Position numbers and translations under genes: made by a program. A stretch of DNA of 64,000 nt from an uncultured Pelagibacteraceae bacterium (lineage in GTDB: Bacteria > Pseudomonadota > Alphaproteobacteria > Pelagibacterales > Pelagibacteraceae), in the NCBI GenBank assembly GCA_902596675.1, contig CACJUO010000006.1, forward strand, positions 1 to 64,000. Reading direction: 5' to 3'. Each line of letters opens with the position of its first letter. Positions within the stretch are counted from its first letter, which is position 1. Shown in pieces: positions 51,630 to 61,549 of this stretch. The notes beneath the pieces were generated by a model, which worked only from the letters and a program-made list of their open reading frames with translations, was not told the DNA's origin and ran no database searches.

Positions 51630-52397
51630 TTAATTTAAAAATTTTTTATCTTTAGAAAGTGACTCCTGCCACCCTATACTTCTATAAATTTTTTTTTGAT
51701 ATAAAGTTAATTTTGGATTTTTATCTATAAAACGAATAATCTGGGTCATGCTAATGTTGATTATTTCATCTCCAAAATAATCGATCATTGAACAAATTAA
51801 TTTAAAATCATCAGGATAATCAACTGTATATCTATATTTTGAAAGGTCTTTTTTTTCGTTATATTTTTTAATTTTAAATTTATTTGTTTTCCACATATAA
51901 AAGGTAACATGCTCTCTTTCAGATGGTAAAGATGAATTTTCGAATGCATTTTTTAATGTTTTAAAACTGAAAATTTCAATATCTGATCCATCTGGAAATT
52001 TACAAGGATGAGGAACAGTGTTTGCGTAAAAATCTATTTTAAGTTTTTTATAATTTTTAATCATTTTTCTCAGGGTATTAATGTCTATTAATGGACAATC
52101 TGAAGTTAATCTTATAATATTTTTTAATTTAAATTTCTTTGCAGTTTTATAGTATCTGGACAACACATCACTTTCAGAGCCTCTAAAATATAAAATTTTA
52201 TTTTTTTTGCAAAAATTTACGATTCTATTGTCTTTTTTTTTTGTGGTAGTTGTTACAATTATCCTGTTGATTAAATTTAATTTTTTTACTCTCTTGATTA
52301 AGATATCTAATATACTAAATTTTTTGTAAATTTTTAATACCTTTCCCTGCATTCTGTTAGAACCCATTCTAGCCTGTATAACTACATCAAATTTCAT
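51630..52397 (-). CDS. SpsF-like cytidylyltransferase family protein
   Basis: VVIQARMGSNRMQGKVL, LTSDCPLIDINTL, EREHVTFYMW, RYTVDYPDDF. Confidence 0.85.
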   Translation of the reverse strand: MKFDVVIQARMGSNRMQGKVLKIYKKFSILDILIKRVKKLNLINRIIVTTTTKKKDNRIVNFCKKNKILYFRGSESDVLSRYYKTAKKFKLKNIIRLTSDCPLIDINTLRKMIKNYKKLKIDFYANTVPHPCKFPDGSDIEIFSFKTLKNAFENSSLPSEREHVTFYMWKTNKFKIKKYNEKKDLSKYRYTVDYPDDFKLICSMIDYFGDEIINISMTQIIRFIDKNPKLTLYQKKIYRSIGWQESLSKDKKFLN

Positions 52398-52462
52398 ATT
52401 TCTAATTGAATATTATTTATTTTAACAAATTTTATATCTAGTATAACATCAACACACTAGTT

Positions 52463-53491
52463 ATGATGTTTAATAAATTAAAATTAATTTTAAAAGATTT
52501 AAGAAAATCAAATAAAATAAAATGTATTTTTATTGGTAATACAGTAAAAAAAGAAAGTTCTAGCTTTAATATTTCATTTATAAGAGAAAGTAGTAAATTT
52601 ATTTACTCATCTATAATTATTTACAACGATTCTTATGCAAAAAAAATTTGTAATTATATAGATGGTAAAGTGGATTATGTTTTCGTAGATTCAGAAAAAA
52701 AAACCATTTCCAAAAACTACAAAAATTTAGTAAATTTAGAGAAAAGTGTAAAAACAAATATCAAAAAAACTAAAGTATTCACATATAAAGGAAATGATCT
52801 TACCGTTCAGGCTGCAGAAACATTTTTAAACAGTTTTTATTTAAATGATGTAAGAGGTGTCGGAGGAAAGAAGGTTTTGATAATTGGTTCTGGAAACATT
52901 GGTTTTAAAATTGGTTTAAAATTAACCGAAAATGGTTCAAAAGTTTATCTTAATAGAAAAAATAAAAGAAAATTAAAAAACATAGTTAAAACTATTAATA
53001 TTGTTAAACCTATCGGCACTTCTTCAACTGCTAAAGAGATAAGTAATTATAGTAAAATATTAAATGAGATTGACATATTAATAGGGGCAACAAGTGGCTT
53101 GCCAGCTATCACAAAACAAGATGTATTAAAATTTAAAAAAAAACTTCTTATTTTGGACATTGGGAAAGGAATTTTTTTTAAAGACGCACTAAAATTTGCT
53201 ATTTCAAAAAAAATTGTTGTGTACAGATTAGATGTTACACCTGCATATAATTCTTATTTAGAGAATATTTTATCAACAAAAAAATTAAATTATGAAAATA
53301 ATTCGAGAATAGTAAAGATTAAAGGATTTATGGCGGCAAAGAAAGGAATTTTAACTGAAAAAAATACACTAATAGTAGATAATTTAAGAAAACCAAAAAA
53401 ATTATATGGAGTGTCAGATGGATTTGGTAGTTTTAAAAAAATAAATTTAAAAACATTTATTAATTTGAAAAATAAAATTATAAAAAAATGA
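52463..53491 (+). CDS. NAD(P)-binding Rossmann-fold protein, function unknown
   Basis: GKKVLIIGSGNIGFKIGLKLTENGSKVYLNRKN; DILIGATSGLPAI. Confidence 0.6.
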   Translation: MMFNKLKLILKDLRKSNKIKCIFIGNTVKKESSSFNISFIRESSKFIYSSIIIYNDSYAKKICNYIDGKVDYVFVDSEKKTISKNYKNLVNLEKSVKTNIKKTKVFTYKGNDLTVQAAETFLNSFYLNDVRGVGGKKVLIIGSGNIGFKIGLKLTENGSKVYLNRKNKRKLKNIVKTINIVKPIGTSSTAKEISNYSKILNEIDILIGATSGLPAITKQDVLKFKKKLLILDIGKGIFFKDALKFAISKKIVVYRLDVTPAYNSYLENILSTKKLNYENNSRIVKIKGFMAAKKGILTEKNTLIVDNLRKPKKLYGVSDGFGSFKKINLKTFINLKNKIIKK

Positions 53492-55875
53492 TGAATAAAA
53501 AAGCAATAATTTTAGGTGCAGGTCCAGCTGGATTAGTAACGGGTTGGCTACTATCAAAAAGTGGATGGATTGTAGAAATTTATGAAAAAAATAAAGTTGT
53601 TGGTGGAATGTGCAGATCTTGGAAATGGAAAAATAATATTTTAGATACTGGACCACATATTTTTCATACACCTGATAAAAATATGTGGAATTTTTGGAAT
53701 AAAAACTTTGGACATCTATTAATAAAAGGGGAATTCTGGGCAAAAAATACTTATGGTGATGATTTTGAAAATTTATATGACTATCCACTATCATATCAAT
53801 CAATTAAAAAATTTGAGAAAAGTAAAAGAGATAAAATTTATCAGGAGTTAAAAAATTTAAAAAGAAATAGAAATAAAAAAACAAAGAATTTTCATGAACA
53901 TGTTTTAAATCAAGTTGGCACAACATTAACAAATATGTTTTTTAAGGATTATCCAGAAAAAGTTTGGGGTGTAAGTACATTAAAAATGACCTCTGAGTGG
54001 GCACCAAAAAGAATTAAATTCGAAGATAAAATTCTGCCTTTTTTTAGTGGGGAATATGCAGCTGTAGGAAAATATGGTACAGGGAGTGTTTACGAATTTT
54101 TAAAAAGAAAAATTTTAAAAAAAGGGGGTAAAATTTTTTTAAATCAAGAAATTGTAAATTTTTCAAAAAAAAAATTTGAAATTAATAATATTCACTTTAA
54201 AAACAAAAAGAATTTACCTGTCAAAAAAGATAGTATAATTATTTCAACACTTCCGATTACTTTTACTGCAAGGTTGTTAGGATATAAATCAAATTTAAAA
54301 TTCAGAGGCGTAAGAACAGTATATGTCTTAATCAAAAAAAGAAAAGTATTACCAAAAAAAAGTCATTGGATTTACTATTCATCAAAAGACATTATTTTTA
54401 ATCGTGTTTCTGAGCATAAAAAAATGACAAAATTTGTCTCACCAGAAAATCAAACATGCTTAAGTGTAGAAATAGCATATTCTAAAAAAGATAAAATTGA
54501 CAAAATAAACTTTAATAATATAAAAAAAATAGTAAAAAACGATTTAATTAAAACTGGTCTAGTAACAAAAAAAGAGATTATAGATTTTGCAGAGAATAAA
54601 GAAGATTTTGTTTATCCTGTTCAATTTTCAAATTATAAATATGAACTTTCTGAAGTTAATGCTAAGATTTCAAAATATAAAAAAATTTATTCATTAGGAA
54701 CTGGTGGTGAATTTAATTATGCTGATAGCCAAATATTATTTCATAAATCTATGGATTTAGTAGATACATTGAATAAAAAAGACTCAGTTTTAAACCAAGT
54801 TAGGAAAAAAGATTATACAATGAATTTAAATGCTAAAGTTAAACTAGGTAAATACTTGGTAGGTGATGAATGTCCTGTATATATAATTGCTGAAGCTGGA
54901 TTAAATCACAACGGTGACTTAAGTATTGCAAAAAAATTAATAGATGAGGCAAAAAAAGCAGGATGCAATGCTATTAAATTTCAGACATATGAAGCAAAAA
55001 GTCGAGTTTCAAAAAAAGTAAAGGCTGCAAATTATTTTGAAGAGGCAGATGGTTTGCAAGAAAATACTTATGACATGTTTAAAAGATTAAGCTTAAATTT
55101 CAAAGATACAAAAAAAATATTTGATCATGCAAAAAAAAGAAATATAGAAATTTTTTCTACTCCTTTTGATTTAAAAAGTGTTGATTATCTTGAAAAACTG
55201 AATGTAAAGTTTTACAAGATTGCATCTGTTGATCTTGTAAACTTACCACTTTTAGAAAAAGTTGCTAAAACTAAAAAGCCTGTAATTTTATCAACTGGGA
55301 TGTCTAATTTAGCAAATATCGAAGATGCAGTAGAAGTTTTTAAAAAAAATGACAACAAAAATTTAATTTTGTTGCATTGTCTTTCAGCTTATCCTGCAAA
55401 TAAAAATGAAATGAATTTAAAAGCAATTCTAACTTTAAAAAAAAATTTCAATGTGCCAGTAGGTCTATCAGATCATTATCCATCTGAGGAAATATCGCTA
55501 ATGTCAATTGGTCTTGGGGCAAATATTATTGAAAGACATTTTACCTTAAGCAAAAGTTTTGAAGGCCCAGATCACATTTTGTCAAGTGAACCGTCTGAAA
55601 TGAAAAAACTTGTAGATTTTGCTAGAAATTCTAATCATATATTAGGTGACGGCATGAAGATCATACAACAAAGCGAATACCCTACAATAAATTCTCAAAG
55701 AAAAAGTTTATATGCTTCAAAAGATATCCAAGTTGGTGAAAAAATAACCCCTAAAAATCTTACAATAAAAGGTCCGGGTGGAGGAATTCTACCCAAATAT
55801 ATGGATATTGTTATTAATCGGAAAACAAAGAAAAAAATTTTAGAAGATCATCCAATTACTTGGGAAGATATTTAA
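53488..55875 (+). CDS. Fusion: FAD-dependent amine-oxidase-like domain + NeuB-family nonulosonate synthase
   Basis: N: ILGAGPAGLVTGWLLSKSGWIVEIYEKNKVVGGMCRSW; C from M445 (nt 54820): YIIAEAGLNHNGDL...NAIKFQTY...STPFDLKSVDYLEKL...LHCLSAYPA...GLSDHYPSEEIS...IERHFTLSKSFEGPDHILSSEP; SAF-like end. Confidence 0.9.
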   Translation: MMNKKAIILGAGPAGLVTGWLLSKSGWIVEIYEKNKVVGGMCRSWKWKNNILDTGPHIFHTPDKNMWNFWNKNFGHLLIKGEFWAKNTYGDDFENLYDYPLSYQSIKKFEKSKRDKIYQELKNLKRNRNKKTKNFHEHVLNQVGTTLTNMFFKDYPEKVWGVSTLKMTSEWAPKRIKFEDKILPFFSGEYAAVGKYGTGSVYEFLKRKILKKGGKIFLNQEIVNFSKKKFEINNIHFKNKKNLPVKKDSIIISTLPITFTARLLGYKSNLKFRGVRTVYVLIKKRKVLPKKSHWIYYSSKDIIFNRVSEHKKMTKFVSPENQTCLSVEIAYSKKDKIDKINFNNIKKIVKNDLIKTGLVTKKEIIDFAENKEDFVYPVQFSNYKYELSEVNAKISKYKKIYSLGTGGEFNYADSQILFHKSMDLVDTLNKKDSVLNQVRKKDYTMNLNAKVKLGKYLVGDECPVYIIAEAGLNHNGDLSIAKKLIDEAKKAGCNAIKFQTYEAKSRVSKKVKAANYFEEADGLQENTYDMFKRLSLNFKDTKKIFDHAKKRNIEIFSTPFDLKSVDYLEKLNVKFYKIASVDLVNLPLLEKVAKTKKPVILSTGMSNLANIEDAVEVFKKNDNKNLILLHCLSAYPANKNEMNLKAILTLKKNFNVPVGLSDHYPSEEISLMSIGLGANIIERHFTLSKSFEGPDHILSSEPSEMKKLVDFARNSNHILGDGMKIIQQSEYPTINSQRKSLYASKDIQVGEKITPKNLTIKGPGGGILPKYMDIVINRKTKKKILEDHPITWEDI

Positions 55876-55886
55876 TTTTAAAAGTT

Positions 55887-56885
55887 ATGTATAAAAGGAC
55901 AGTCCCACTTGGTAATATTCATCAAAAAACTATTGATATTTTACCAACAGAAAATGAAAAAAAATCATACCTAGAATATAGAAATCAATTTGATGACGCA
56001 GCAAATTTTAAAAAAATACAAAAATATCCAATTCATCTGGACATAGAGCTGGATAATGTTTGCAATTATGCGTGTACATTTTGTCCAATAGGTCAACCTG
56101 AAAATGAATTAAATAACTACTATAAAGATATAAAAAGACTTGATTCTGATAAAGTATATGAAATTTTAGATGAAGCAAAACAAATTGGTGTAAAATCCCT
56201 TCAATTTAATTTAGTTAATGAGCCTCTTGCAAATAAAAGTATTTTTAAAGTATTAGATTATGCCACCAATTTAAAGTTTAATGATATATTTTTTATTTCA
56301 AATGGTTATCTACTAAACGAAAAAAATTCTGAGAAAATATTAAATTCTGGATTAACAAAAATAATGTTTTCTTTAGATGCTTTCAGTCCCGAAACTTACA
56401 AGGAAAGAAAGTTAAAAAACAAAAAACCGGCAAATTATGAAAAAGTAATTAAGAATATATTAGCTTTTTTAGAATTAAAAAAAAAACTTAATAAAAAATT
56501 TCCTCTTACAAGAGTTAGTTTTATAATTATGGACAATAATAAACATGAAGTAGATAATTTTAAAAAATTTTGGAAAAATAAAGTTGATGCAATACATTTT
56601 CAGAAACTAACAGATTATTCTGATAGTAATATAATTGCTGAAAGTGTAACAGACTCTCAATGTAACATGCCGATGTTCAGATTATCTATAAAATCAGATG
56701 GAAATGTTAAACCTTGCTGTGTTGGATATGGTGAGTATATAAATATAGGAAATATTTACAAAGATAGTTTGTATAATATTTGGAACTCAGATTTTATGAG
56801 AGATTTTCAAAATATGCACATTGGAAAAAAAGCAGAGAATAATGAACATTGTAAGAAATGTTTAAAAAATAGCAGCAATGTTTAA
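55887..56885 (+). CDS. Radical SAM/SPASM domain protein
   Basis: CNYACTFCP (CxxxCxxC), C-terminal KPCCVGYG...HCKKCL; start at internal ATG 55887 preferred over 55860. Confidence 0.88.
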   Translation: MYKRTVPLGNIHQKTIDILPTENEKKSYLEYRNQFDDAANFKKIQKYPIHLDIELDNVCNYACTFCPIGQPENELNNYYKDIKRLDSDKVYEILDEAKQIGVKSLQFNLVNEPLANKSIFKVLDYATNLKFNDIFFISNGYLLNEKNSEKILNSGLTKIMFSLDAFSPETYKERKLKNKKPANYEKVIKNILAFLELKKKLNKKFPLTRVSFIIMDNNKHEVDNFKKFWKNKVDAIHFQKLTDYSDSNIIAESVTDSQCNMPMFRLSIKSDGNVKPCCVGYGEYINIGNIYKDSLYNIWNSDFMRDFQNMHIGKKAENNEHCKKCLKNSSNV

Positions 56886-58038
56886 TCCAGCAAAATTAAG
56901 TTCCAAATATATTAATAAAGTTTTATCTAATGGATTTAGAACATCTAGTAATAAAAGTTTTAATATTGCTCTTATAAATGAATTTTGTAAAAAAATTAAT
57001 GTTAAGTATGGAGTTACTTTAAGCAGCGGAACGTCTGCATTACATGTAGCTTTATTAGCATTGAACTTAAAAAAAAATGATGAGGTTATTATGCCCTCAA
57101 TTACAATGTCAGCTGTTGCTTATGCTATTATTCTTGCAGGTGGTAAACCTATTTTTGCTGATGTTGAAAAAGACACATTAAATATTGATCCAAAATCAGT
57201 TGAGTCAAAAATCAATAAGAAAACTAAAGCTATTATTAGTGTAGCATTATTTGGATTACCACCAAATTATACAGAATTAAAAAAAGTTATTTCCAAAAAT
57301 AAAAATAAAATTTTTTTGATAGAAGATAATGCAGAATGTGTGTTTGCAATGCATAATGGAAAATATGCTGGAAGTTTCGGTGATATGTCTACATTTAGTT
57401 TTCAATCAAGCAAAACTTTAACATGTGGTGAAGGTGGAATTTTATTAACTAATAACAAAAAATTATACTTAACTTGTAAAATGAAATCAAATTTAGGCTA
57501 TTATATAAATAATCACAATTACAAAAAAAATAGATTAAATCTTCAGAGAACAAACTTTAGAAGACATGAAATACTTGGATTTAATTACCGTTTATCGGAA
57601 TTGGGGGCAGCGGCTGTATATGGTCAAATAAAAAAATCAACAAAAATAATAAGATATAGGTTACAAGTAGGCAAAAATTTTAAAAAAATTATTAACAATT
57701 ACGCTTTTGTAACTACTCAAAAAATACCAAAGAGAACAAATCATTCATATTGGGCATTTCCATTAATTTTTAAAAAAAAAAATTATTACGAATTATTTAC
57801 AAAATTATTTAATAAAAATGGTGGAGACTTTTATTATGGCTGTTGGATGCTACCATATAAAGAAAAATTTTATAAAGATCTTAAATTTTATAAACCAAAA
57901 TGTAAAAATGCAGAAAGTATACAAGAAAGAACAATTCAATTAAAAACAAATTATTACAATCATAGAGAATTAAAAAAGCAAATTAAAATATTAGACAAAA
58001 CATTAAAACAAATAGAAACGAAATATAATGCTAGATAA
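56878..58038 (+). CDS. DegT/DnrJ/EryC1 sugar aminotransferase
   Basis: LSSGTSALHVALLAL, LIEDNAECVFAMHNGKYAGSFGDMSTFSFQSSKTLTCGEGG. Confidence 0.92.
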   Translation: MFNPAKLSSKYINKVLSNGFRTSSNKSFNIALINEFCKKINVKYGVTLSSGTSALHVALLALNLKKNDEVIMPSITMSAVAYAIILAGGKPIFADVEKDTLNIDPKSVESKINKKTKAIISVALFGLPPNYTELKKVISKNKNKIFLIEDNAECVFAMHNGKYAGSFGDMSTFSFQSSKTLTCGEGGILLTNNKKLYLTCKMKSNLGYYINNHNYKKNRLNLQRTNFRRHEILGFNYRLSELGAAAVYGQIKKSTKIIRYRLQVGKNFKKIINNYAFVTTQKIPKRTNHSYWAFPLIFKKKNYYELFTKLFNKNGGDFYYGCWMLPYKEKFYKDLKFYKPKCKNAESIQERTIQLKTNYYNHRELKKQIKILDKTLKQIETKYNAR

Positions 58039-58789
58039 AATTTTTAATTTTAAAAACAAAATAGTTTTGATCACTGGATGTAACGGACAAATTGGTAAAA
58101 AAGTCAGCGAATTATTTTTAAATTTAGGCGCTAAAGTGTATGGACTTGATTTATATAATAATAAAATTCAGGATAAAAACTTTTTTTATATTAAAATTGA
58201 TATTACAAAAAATAAAATTTTAAAAAAAAAAATAGATGAAATTTTTAAAAAAGAAAAAAAAATTGATATATTAATAAACAATGCAGCAACATCAATCTTC
58301 AGTGGAATTGAAAAAAGAAAAGATGATGAGTTATCAAAAGTTTATGATCTAAATGTAAAGAGTGTAATAAATATAATCAAATATTTTTATATTAATTATA
58401 AAAAATATAATATGAAAAAAGCGTCAATAATAAACTTTGCTTCAATTTACGGTTTTTTAAGTCCAGATTTCAGAATTTATAAAAATGGGAATAGATTTAG
58501 TGCTGAAATATATGGAGCATCAAAAGCTTCTATCATACAAATTACAAAATATTTTGCGGTTCTCTTTGCAAAAAAAAATATTAGAGTTAACTCGATATCA
58601 CCTGGTGGTATATTAAACAAAAAACTTCAATCAAAACAATTTATAAAAAACTATTCTGCAAGAGTTCCTATGAATAGAATGGCAAATGTAGAAGACCTAT
58701 TTACTGCAATCTTATATCTCGCAAGTGATTTTTCAAGATATGGTACAGGACAAAATATTATTATTGATGGTGGATTATCAGTCAAATAA
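58028..58789 (+). CDS. Short-chain dehydrogenase/reductase (PtmA-like)
   Basis: VLITGCNGQIGKKVSELF, INNAAT, YGASKAS, VNSISPGGI, IIDGGLS. Confidence 0.88.
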   Translation: MLDKIFNFKNKIVLITGCNGQIGKKVSELFLNLGAKVYGLDLYNNKIQDKNFFYIKIDITKNKILKKKIDEIFKKEKKIDILINNAATSIFSGIEKRKDDELSKVYDLNVKSVINIIKYFYINYKKYNMKKASIINFASIYGFLSPDFRIYKNGNRFSAEIYGASKASIIQITKYFAVLFAKKNIRVNSISPGGILNKKLQSKQFIKNYSARVPMNRMANVEDLFTAILYLASDFSRYGTGQNIIIDGGLSVK

Positions 58790-58913
58790 TATTTAGGAGT
58801 TTTTAATTCAGTGCTGTTAAATAATTTGAAAATAGGTCTGGATACTTTGGTTTAGATAAATTGAAATTTTTTTCATTTCTAGTTTTTTATGAAAAACATT
58901 TTATATAATATTT

Positions 58914-59588
58914 TTAATCTATGGAAACTCTTAAAATTTGAAAAGCTTCTGCAAATTTATATCCAGATTGTCCTCCACGAATTCTAGACAACGAGCGAAT
59001 AGTTTCAACATTTCTTGAACTTGGGCTATTCAAAATTTGTGATTTATAGATTTTTAAAGCTTTAATTTTAAGGTCTATAAATTTTGAAATATCCACAAAC
59101 AAAGAAGGTTTAAAAGTATCTTTTACTAAAATTAGTCCTTGATCAGTTTCTGATGGTGTTTCCATCAAAAAAATATTTTTGATATAATTATATCTAAATG
59201 GTTTCATTAAATATCTCATATTTTGAAAAACTTCTCTATGATCTGAATGAGCATCATTGTAATGATTCATTATTATTGTATCTGGTTTAATTCGACTTAT
59301 GATTTTTTTTGTATCATTTATAAATCTTGTTTTATCTATTTTGTACAATTGAGAAGCTGGATACTTTAATTCATAAACTTTATCGAAGTTATAAAATTTT
59401 TTAACCTTTTTAATTTCATTATATCTATTTAATAATTTTTTTTTATTAAAAACATATCCTGATGGATCTGAAATAACTAAAAGATAGATTTTTTTTCCCA
59501 ATTTTTTAAGTTTTTGAATTGTACCTCCACAGCCATATGTTTCATCATCATAATGAGTAGCTAATATTAATATTTTATCTAATTTCAT
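58914..59588 (-). CDS. PIG-L family deacetylase
   Basis: ILILATHYDDETYGCGGTIQKL; MNHYNDAHSDHREVF. Confidence 0.9.
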   Translation of the reverse strand: MKLDKILILATHYDDETYGCGGTIQKLKKLGKKIYLLVISDPSGYVFNKKKLLNRYNEIKKVKKFYNFDKVYELKYPASQLYKIDKTRFINDTKKIISRIKPDTIIMNHYNDAHSDHREVFQNMRYLMKPFRYNYIKNIFLMETPSETDQGLILVKDTFKPSLFVDISKFIDLKIKALKIYKSQILNSPSSRNVETIRSLSRIRGGQSGYKFAEAFQILRVSID

Positions 59589-60783
59589 TGATATAACTTT
59601 TTATTTTATTCTCAATTTTATCATAAAAAAATTTAAAATAAAATTTATATGCAGAAAAAAATTTTTTTTTCTTCTCAATATTTTTAAGATAGATGTACAT
59701 TTCTTCCTCTTTTGAATAACTATATTTTTTTAAGCTTGAAAACCACTTTAAAAGAGATTCGTCATTATTAAAAAAAGTATAATCTATGTCATATCCATGA
59801 CATGCTAATCTTTTTACTAAATTATTTAATTGCCATCCATTATTCATTTTATAGAAAGATTTGTCTTTTATATTAGATACTTTACCAATTAAATTGATTA
59901 AATTTTGTTGATTATTTTTTTCATAAAAATTATTTTTAAAATTTTCATTACTAATATACTCCTTAGTTTGTAAAAATTTTTTAATTTGTTTACTAATTTT
60001 TATAGGATCCTCATTTTTTATATTATAAATTAATGAATTATTTTTTGTTAAATATTTTTTGATTCCAGATTTTAAATTTTTACTCACTATTACTTTGGTA
60101 TCTAATAATAAAGCCTCTATAATTACTCTTGGAACTCCCTCCTGATGTGAATTAAGCATAAGCGTTTTGCTTTTACTAATTAAAGAATAAATTAAATCAT
60201 TACTAATGGGAAATCTTCCAAAAAATTTTTCTTCATTACAAATAAAATCTATATTTTTTAATTCTATGGTATCAAATGTCGTTTTAATTTTATTAATAAT
60301 ATATTTTTCATAATTATCTTTTGAAGAAGATATTGGACAAACCAAAAGAAATCTATAATTCTTATTAATTTTAATTAATTGTTTAAAAATGTTTAAAGTT
60401 AAGTTGATTTTTTTTAAATCAGAAAATTTTGCTATACAGCAAATATCATAAATTTTTTTTTTATCATAAAATTGCCTAATAGAATCTGGATAAAAATTTA
60501 TACAATTGAGCTCAATGATTTCATTTTTTTTAACCTTATTTAAAACTTTTGCTTTTTTATCTTGCCACATAAAAAAACTTTGCCAATTTTCTTTTTTCCA
60601 GTAGCCAATCCACGATATATCGCCTTGGATATGAATACCAAAAATGTAGTCATTATTTGATGATTTTTTTAAAAGAAAATCTTTTATATTTTTAAATTTT
60701 GCAGGAACCCCATATAAGGCCTCTCCGTGAGTGAAAACAATTACACCTGGTGTTTTATTTTTTTTCTTTAACAAAATTGGCAT
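59575..60783 (-). CDS. Glycosyltransferase (GT4-like)
   Basis: YDICCIAKFSDLKK, MLNSHQEGVPRVIIEALLLDTKVIVSKN. Confidence 0.75.
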   Translation of the reverse strand: MPILLKKKNKTPGVIVFTHGEALYGVPAKFKNIKDFLLKKSSNNDYIFGIHIQGDISWIGYWKKENWQSFFMWQDKKAKVLNKVKKNEIIELNCINFYPDSIRQFYDKKKIYDICCIAKFSDLKKINLTLNIFKQLIKINKNYRFLLVCPISSSKDNYEKYIINKIKTTFDTIELKNIDFICNEEKFFGRFPISNDLIYSLISKSKTLMLNSHQEGVPRVIIEALLLDTKVIVSKNLKSGIKKYLTKNNSLIYNIKNEDPIKISKQIKKFLQTKEYISNENFKNNFYEKNNQQNLINLIGKVSNIKDKSFYKMNNGWQLNNLVKRLACHGYDIDYTFFNNDESLLKWFSSLKKYSYSKEEEMYIYLKNIEKKKKFFSAYKFYFKFFYDKIENKIKSYINEIR

Positions 60784-61517
60784 TATATGATTATTTTTTT
60801 TAGACCTTTTTGTAATTTTGTAAATTTAAAGTTTTTGGTTTTACGATTATGATGTAATTTAGTAACTTCATCATTAACTATATTTAGTTTTTTTTTGTAA
60901 TTTTTGTTTAACACTTTTTTCATTAATTCTATTAATTGAACTTCATTATAAATATTGTCGGAACATAAATTAATAATTTTTTTTTTATTATCTTTATTAA
61001 GATAACACAAAAAAACCTTATTTAAGTCTTCTTCATGCATATAGTCTCGATAACTGCTATTGTGAACATGTTTGATTTTTTTGTTATTTTTTACAAGTTT
61101 TGAAAATAGCATAAATTTTGTTTTTGATCTCATTTTTAATCCATAGATATTTGGAATTCGAAAAATATTATAGCGATCAAAGTTTGATATGATAAATCTC
61201 TCATTTTTATCTTTTTCTAAATAATACGAATTTTTCTTAAAATTTTTAAGATTTTTATAATTTAGTAAACCGATTGTTGAAGGATAAAACAACTTAAATT
61301 TTTTGATTTTTTTGATTTTTTTTAAAATAGAAATATTTTTAATTAATTCACTATTTTTAAAAAAAAAAGTAAATAAGAATATGTTCTTCATCTCTTTAAT
61401 ATTATTAATTTTACTAATTTCTCTATAAGAAATATTTAAAAATTTAATTTTTTTTTTAATTAAAAAAACTTTTAATGAGTTTGCTAAAAACGATTTTTTT
61501 CCAATGATTATTATCAT
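60783..61517 (-). CDS. NAD-dependent epimerase/dehydratase-like (divergent SDR)
   Basis: N-terminal IIIIGKKSFLANSL; FRIPNIYGLKMRSKTKF, YRDYMHEEDLNKV. Confidence 0.65.
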   Translation of the reverse strand: MIIIIGKKSFLANSLKVFLIKKKIKFLNISYREISKINNIKEMKNIFLFTFFFKNSELIKNISILKKIKKIKKFKLFYPSTIGLLNYKNLKNFKKNSYYLEKDKNERFIISNFDRYNIFRIPNIYGLKMRSKTKFMLFSKLVKNNKKIKHVHNSSYRDYMHEEDLNKVFLCYLNKDNKKKIINLCSDNIYNEVQLIELMKKVLNKNYKKKLNIVNDEVTKLHHNRKTKNFKFTKLQKGLKKIII

Positions 61518-61549
61518 TAAATAAATTTGAATTTATATAAAATTTATTA

